64,000 nucleotides of DNA, from NCBI GenBank assembly GCA_963797255.1, contig CAWCOV010000001.1:186001-250000 (forward strand). Reading direction: 5' to 3'. Origin of the DNA: JANXZS01 sp963797255 (GTDB lineage: Bacteria > Acidobacteriota > Terriglobia > Terriglobales > Acidobacteriaceae). Numbering within the stretch: the first letter of the stretch is position 1; each line of letters opens with the position of its first letter. The translations under genes were made by a program, and so were the position numbers. Under the pieces are notes generated by a model. That model was not told the DNA's origin, did not search any database, and saw only the letters and a program-made list of their open reading frames with translations. This document shows positions 61,256 through 64,000 of the stretch, in pieces.

Positions 61256-64000
61256 ATGTTCTTTTCAAAAGCGCTAAAGCTCTTTGTACTGATGACTGCC
61301 GTAGTTCTCTCGCCGATCCTTCCGGCGCTGGCCCAGCAGGGCGCCGGCCTACGCGGACTTGTAACCGATCCCACTGGCGCGGTGATTCCCGATGCCACTA
61401 TCACGCTCACATCGGCGACGGGTGAAAAGTCTACGGCCACTTCCGGCGCGGATGGCAGCTATGTATTTCGCAGTCTAGCTCCTGGTGTGTACCAGTTAAA
61501 TGTTTCAGCGGCGGGCTTCGCCGCTTATCTTCGCCCCGGAGTTCAGGTCACCGCCGGTGCGACTCGCGCACTCGATATCAAGCTGCAAATCGAAATACAG
61601 CAGGAAGAGGTCAGCGTATCGGAAAACTCAGGTGGCCTCGATCTCACGCCGGGAAACAACGTCAGCGCCCTCGTGATTAAGGGCAAGGATCTCGACGCCC
61701 TCTCAGACGATCCGGATGAACTGTCGAATGAATTGCAGGCACTCGCGGGTCCATCCGCAGGGCCCAACGGCGGGCAAATTTATGTGGATGGATTCAGCGG
61801 CGGTCAGGTGCCCCCTAAATCTTCCATCCGCGAAATTCGAGTGAATCAGAATCCATTCTCGGCGCAATACGATGCCCTGGGTTACGGCCGCATTGAGATT
61901 CTCACCAAGCCCGGTACTGACAAATTTCACGGTCAAGTGAATGTGAACGGGAATGCTTCCGCGCTCAATACCATCTGGTCTCCGCCAACTTTTTCCTCGC
62001 AGGTCGTTCCGATTCTGCCTCCGCCGGATTACCACTCCACAATGGTGATGGCCAATCTCAGCGGGCCCATCAACAAAAAGTCCTCCTTCTTCGTCTCTTA
62101 CAGCCGTCGCGGAATCGCCGACAACAATCTCGTGAACGCCACGGTTCTTAACCCAAGTTTTGAGCCGGTATCGTTTGTGCAATACATCCCGAATCCCCGC
62201 ACGCGCCTGGAATTCTCGCCTCGCATCGACTACCAGCTATCCGCCAATAACACTCTTTCCATCCGCTATGAATACAATTCGAATTCCGAAGAGAACGATG
62301 GTGTCGGTCAGTTTAATCTGCCATCGACTGGCTACAATTCGAGTCTTTCGCAGAACGCCATCCAGGTAAGCGATACCCAGATATTCGGCGCCAAGGTTGT
62401 GAATGAAACTCGCTTCCGCTGGGTGCGGGCTGTTACCGAATACAATCCGCTGTCGACGGCGCAAACCGTCTCCGTGCAAAGCGCATTTACGGGAGGCGGC
62501 AACTTTCAGGGCAAGCTGAACGACACCCAGAATCGCTACGAATTCCAGAACTACACCTCCATGGCTCTGGGCAGCCATGCCGTTAAGTTCGGCGTTCGTC
62601 TACGCGACGGCATCGACAACAATACTTCGTATGAGAATTTCAACGGTACATACGTCTTCACTTCCATCAACACCTACCAGATCACTCTGCAGGGAGAAGC
62701 GGCCGGTCTCACTCCGGAGGAGATCCGCGCCGCCGGTGGTGGCGCATCACAATACAACCAGGTCGTCGGTACTCCCACGGCAAAGGTGAATATTTTCGAC
62801 GTTGGCCTCTACGCGGAGGATGACTGGAAATTCCGTCCGAATTTCACGATGAGCTACGGCCTGCGCTTTGAGTCTCAGAGCCAGATTGCCGATCACGCTG
62901 ACTGGGCTCCGCGCGTCGGTATGGCGTGGGGAATCGGCAAAAACAAGACTGGCGCGCCGAAAGCCATTGTGCGCGCGGGTTTCGGAATCTTCTATGACCG
63001 CTTTCTCACGGCAAATGTGCTTCAAGCTCAACGTCAAAATGGGGTCAACCAGACCAGCATCGGCGTCATCAACCCTGACACATTTACCGACACTGCGCCG
63101 GTCGGCGACGCGACACCAGGCCAGCCAAAGGCGACCACGGGAAGCTCCGGTCCCATCCCCGGCCGTTACCAGATCAGCCCAAATCTCCACGCTTCCTACA
63201 CCATGCAGACGGGCGTGTCCGTTGAGAAACAATTGAGCAAGTCCGCAACTGTATCCGTCACATACCTCAATTCGCAGGGAGGAGACAGCTACCTCACCCG
63301 CGACATCAACGCGCCATTGCCCGGTACTTTTAATCCCAACGATCCCAGCAGCGGTGTCCGGCCTAACGGCAAGACGGAAAACGTCTACCAGTATGAGTCG
63401 ATGGGAAGATTTAATCAAAACCAGCTCATCACTAACATGAACCTGCGGGCCACCAAGGGCATTTCACTTTTCGGCTTCTATGTCCTCAACTACGCCAACT
63501 CAAATACCGCAGGAGTCAACTCGCAGCCCTCGCAGCCCTACAACATTGACGCCGACTACGGCCGCGCCAGCTACGACATTCGATCGCGGCTCATTATGGG
63601 CGGTAATGTAACCCTGCCGTATCACTTCACGCTCAGCCCGTTCATCGTTACGACCTCCGGCAGTCCCTTCAACATCACCACAGGCACGGATCTCGTCGGC
63701 GATCTCCAGTTCAACAATCGCCCCACCTACTCGAACGATCTTTCCAGCCCAACGGTAGTACAGACCAAATACGGCACCTTTGACACGCAGCCCGCCACCT
63801 CGGCGAATACCATTCCCATCAATCTCGAGACTGGGCCGACCCGTTTCACGTTCAACCTTCGTTTCGGCAAGAATTTCGGCTTTGGACCGGAGGCGAAAAG
63901 TTCCGCAGCTGCCAATGCCGGACAGGGCGGCGGTCCCGGTGGTCCGGGCGGCGGTGCCTTCGGGGGAGCCCGAAGTGGTGGAGGCGGCGGTGGTGGTGGT
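61256..64000 (+). CDS. TonB-dependent receptor with carboxypeptidase-regulatory-like domain (cut by window edge)
   Basis: The frame opens at the ATG 61256, with GGAG upstream, and has no stop to the right edge, so at least 915 residues are present and the end is missing. After a signal peptide (LFVLMTAVVLSPILPALAQQ) comes an Ig-like CarboxypepD_reg domain (LRGLVTDPTGAVIPDATITL, FRSLAPGVYQLNVSAAGF), then a plug (QIYVDGFSGGQVPPKSSIRE, EILTKPGTDKFHGQVN) and a beta-barrel (FFVSYSRRG, YRRFEFSPRID-like strands). This is the Oar-like receptor class that acidobacteria use for polymer or peptide uptake. The last bases encode a glycine-rich stretch. The ligand is unknown. Confidence 0.9.
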   Translation, partial: MFFSKALKLFVLMTAVVLSPILPALAQQGAGLRGLVTDPTGAVIPDATITLTSATGEKSTATSGADGSYVFRSLAPGVYQLNVSAAGFAAYLRPGVQVTAGATRALDIKLQIEIQQEEVSVSENSGGLDLTPGNNVSALVIKGKDLDALSDDPDELSNELQALAGPSAGPNGGQIYVDGFSGGQVPPKSSIREIRVNQNPFSAQYDALGYGRIEILTKPGTDKFHGQVNVNGNASALNTIWSPPTFSSQVVPILPPPDYHSTMVMANLSGPINKKSSFFVSYSRRGIADNNLVNATVLNPSFEPVSFVQYIPNPRTRLEFSPRIDYQLSANNTLSIRYEYNSNSEENDGVGQFNLPSTGYNSSLSQNAIQVSDTQIFGAKVVNETRFRWVRAVTEYNPLSTAQTVSVQSAFTGGGNFQGKLNDTQNRYEFQNYTSMALGSHAVKFGVRLRDGIDNNTSYENFNGTYVFTSINTYQITLQGEAAGLTPEEIRAAGGGASQYNQVVGTPTAKVNIFDVGLYAEDDWKFRPNFTMSYGLRFESQSQIADHADWAPRVGMAWGIGKNKTGAPKAIVRAGFGIFYDRFLTANVLQAQRQNGVNQTSIGVINPDTFTDTAPVGDATPGQPKATTGSSGPIPGRYQISPNLHASYTMQTGVSVEKQLSKSATVSVTYLNSQGGDSYLTRDINAPLPGTFNPNDPSSGVRPNGKTENVYQYESMGRFNQNQLITNMNLRATKGISLFGFYVLNYANSNTAGVNSQPSQPYNIDADYGRASYDIRSRLIMGGNVTLPYHFTLSPFIVTTSGSPFNITTGTDLVGDLQFNNRPTYSNDLSSPTVVQTKYGTFDTQPATSANTIPINLETGPTRFTFNLRFGKNFGFGPEAKSSAAANAGQGGGPGGPGGGAFGGARSGGGGGGGG

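Noticed and set aside
1..64000. CRISPR arrays, rRNA, tRNA, insertion sequences or prophage
   Set aside because: No regularly spaced repeats, no cloverleaf or rRNA-like segments and no transposase or integrase proteins were recognised in any frame.

Overview
The window looks like a chromosomal segment of an acidobacterium (Acidobacteriota, Terriglobia-like). This is inferred from family content only: a long orphan MacB/FtsX-type permease of the acidobacterial duplicated (ADOP) kind, a carboxypeptidase-regulatory TonB-dependent outer-membrane receptor, a Ser/Thr kinase fused to a TolB-like domain and TPRs, large S53 (sedolisin) peptidases with Ig-like tails, many secreted carbohydrate-active enzymes, and TAT-dependent sugar isomerases. 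No rRNA, tRNA, CRISPR array or transposase was found.

Layout. 0-5.3 kb: the end of a leucine-rich-repeat protein, a stand-alone iscX, a kinase-TPR gene, and a UbiA-like membrane protein paired with a methyltransferase. 5.5-21 kb: a carbohydrate and plant-polymer block with a lectin-like secreted protein, a tannase/feruloyl esterase, the ADOP permease, a GH43 enzyme, a six-hairpin glycosidase-like protein, an FG-GAP repeat protein, and a divergent xyloside locus (GPH-family symporter and GH52 beta-xylosidase). 21-27.4 kb: a TAT sugar isomerase, a ChaA-like cation antiporter, two methyltransferases, and a translationally coupled MarR-ClC pair behind a 25-bp palindrome. 27.5-34.6 kb: a nitric-oxide defence island (quinol NO reductase, NnrS, RIC/ScdA di-iron repair protein, Crp/Fnr-family regulator, NirJ-like radical SAM protein, hemerythrin). 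34.8-45.2 kb: an orphan PAAR plus baseplate-spike pair, a methyltransferase, an aldo-keto reductase with an NTF2-like partner, DNA polymerase IV, a GH42 beta-galactosidase, DoxX and DUF899 proteins, a VOC protein and a truncated AraC regulator. 45.5-54.6 kb: a 1407-residue S53 peptidase, then an ECF sigma, anti-sigma, unknown protein and TPR-CHAT lipoprotein cluster. 55-64 kb: murQ, cstA, threonine ammonia-lyase, two secreted proteins and the start of a TonB-dependent receptor that runs off the right edge.

Two patterns cross gene boundaries. First, five intergenic or gene-end sites fit the palindrome GTGAC-N4-GTCAC. Three lie in the NO island, and the Crp-family regulator encoded there carries the CRP-type recognition residues R-E-x3-R that fit this half-site. 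Second, at least seven single-base frame changes, and one apparent internal deletion, interrupt otherwise well-conserved genes (kinase, ADOP, FG-GAP, nnrS, RIC twice, VOC). No extra stops or decay accompany the frameshifts, so sequencing or assembly error is at least as likely as real gene loss, and I annotate each as one interrupted gene.

The most plausible candidate for an undescribed system is the sigma/anti-sigma/unknown/CHAT cluster at 49.9-54.6 kb, which combines envelope-stress-type transcription control with a predicted caspase-like protease.
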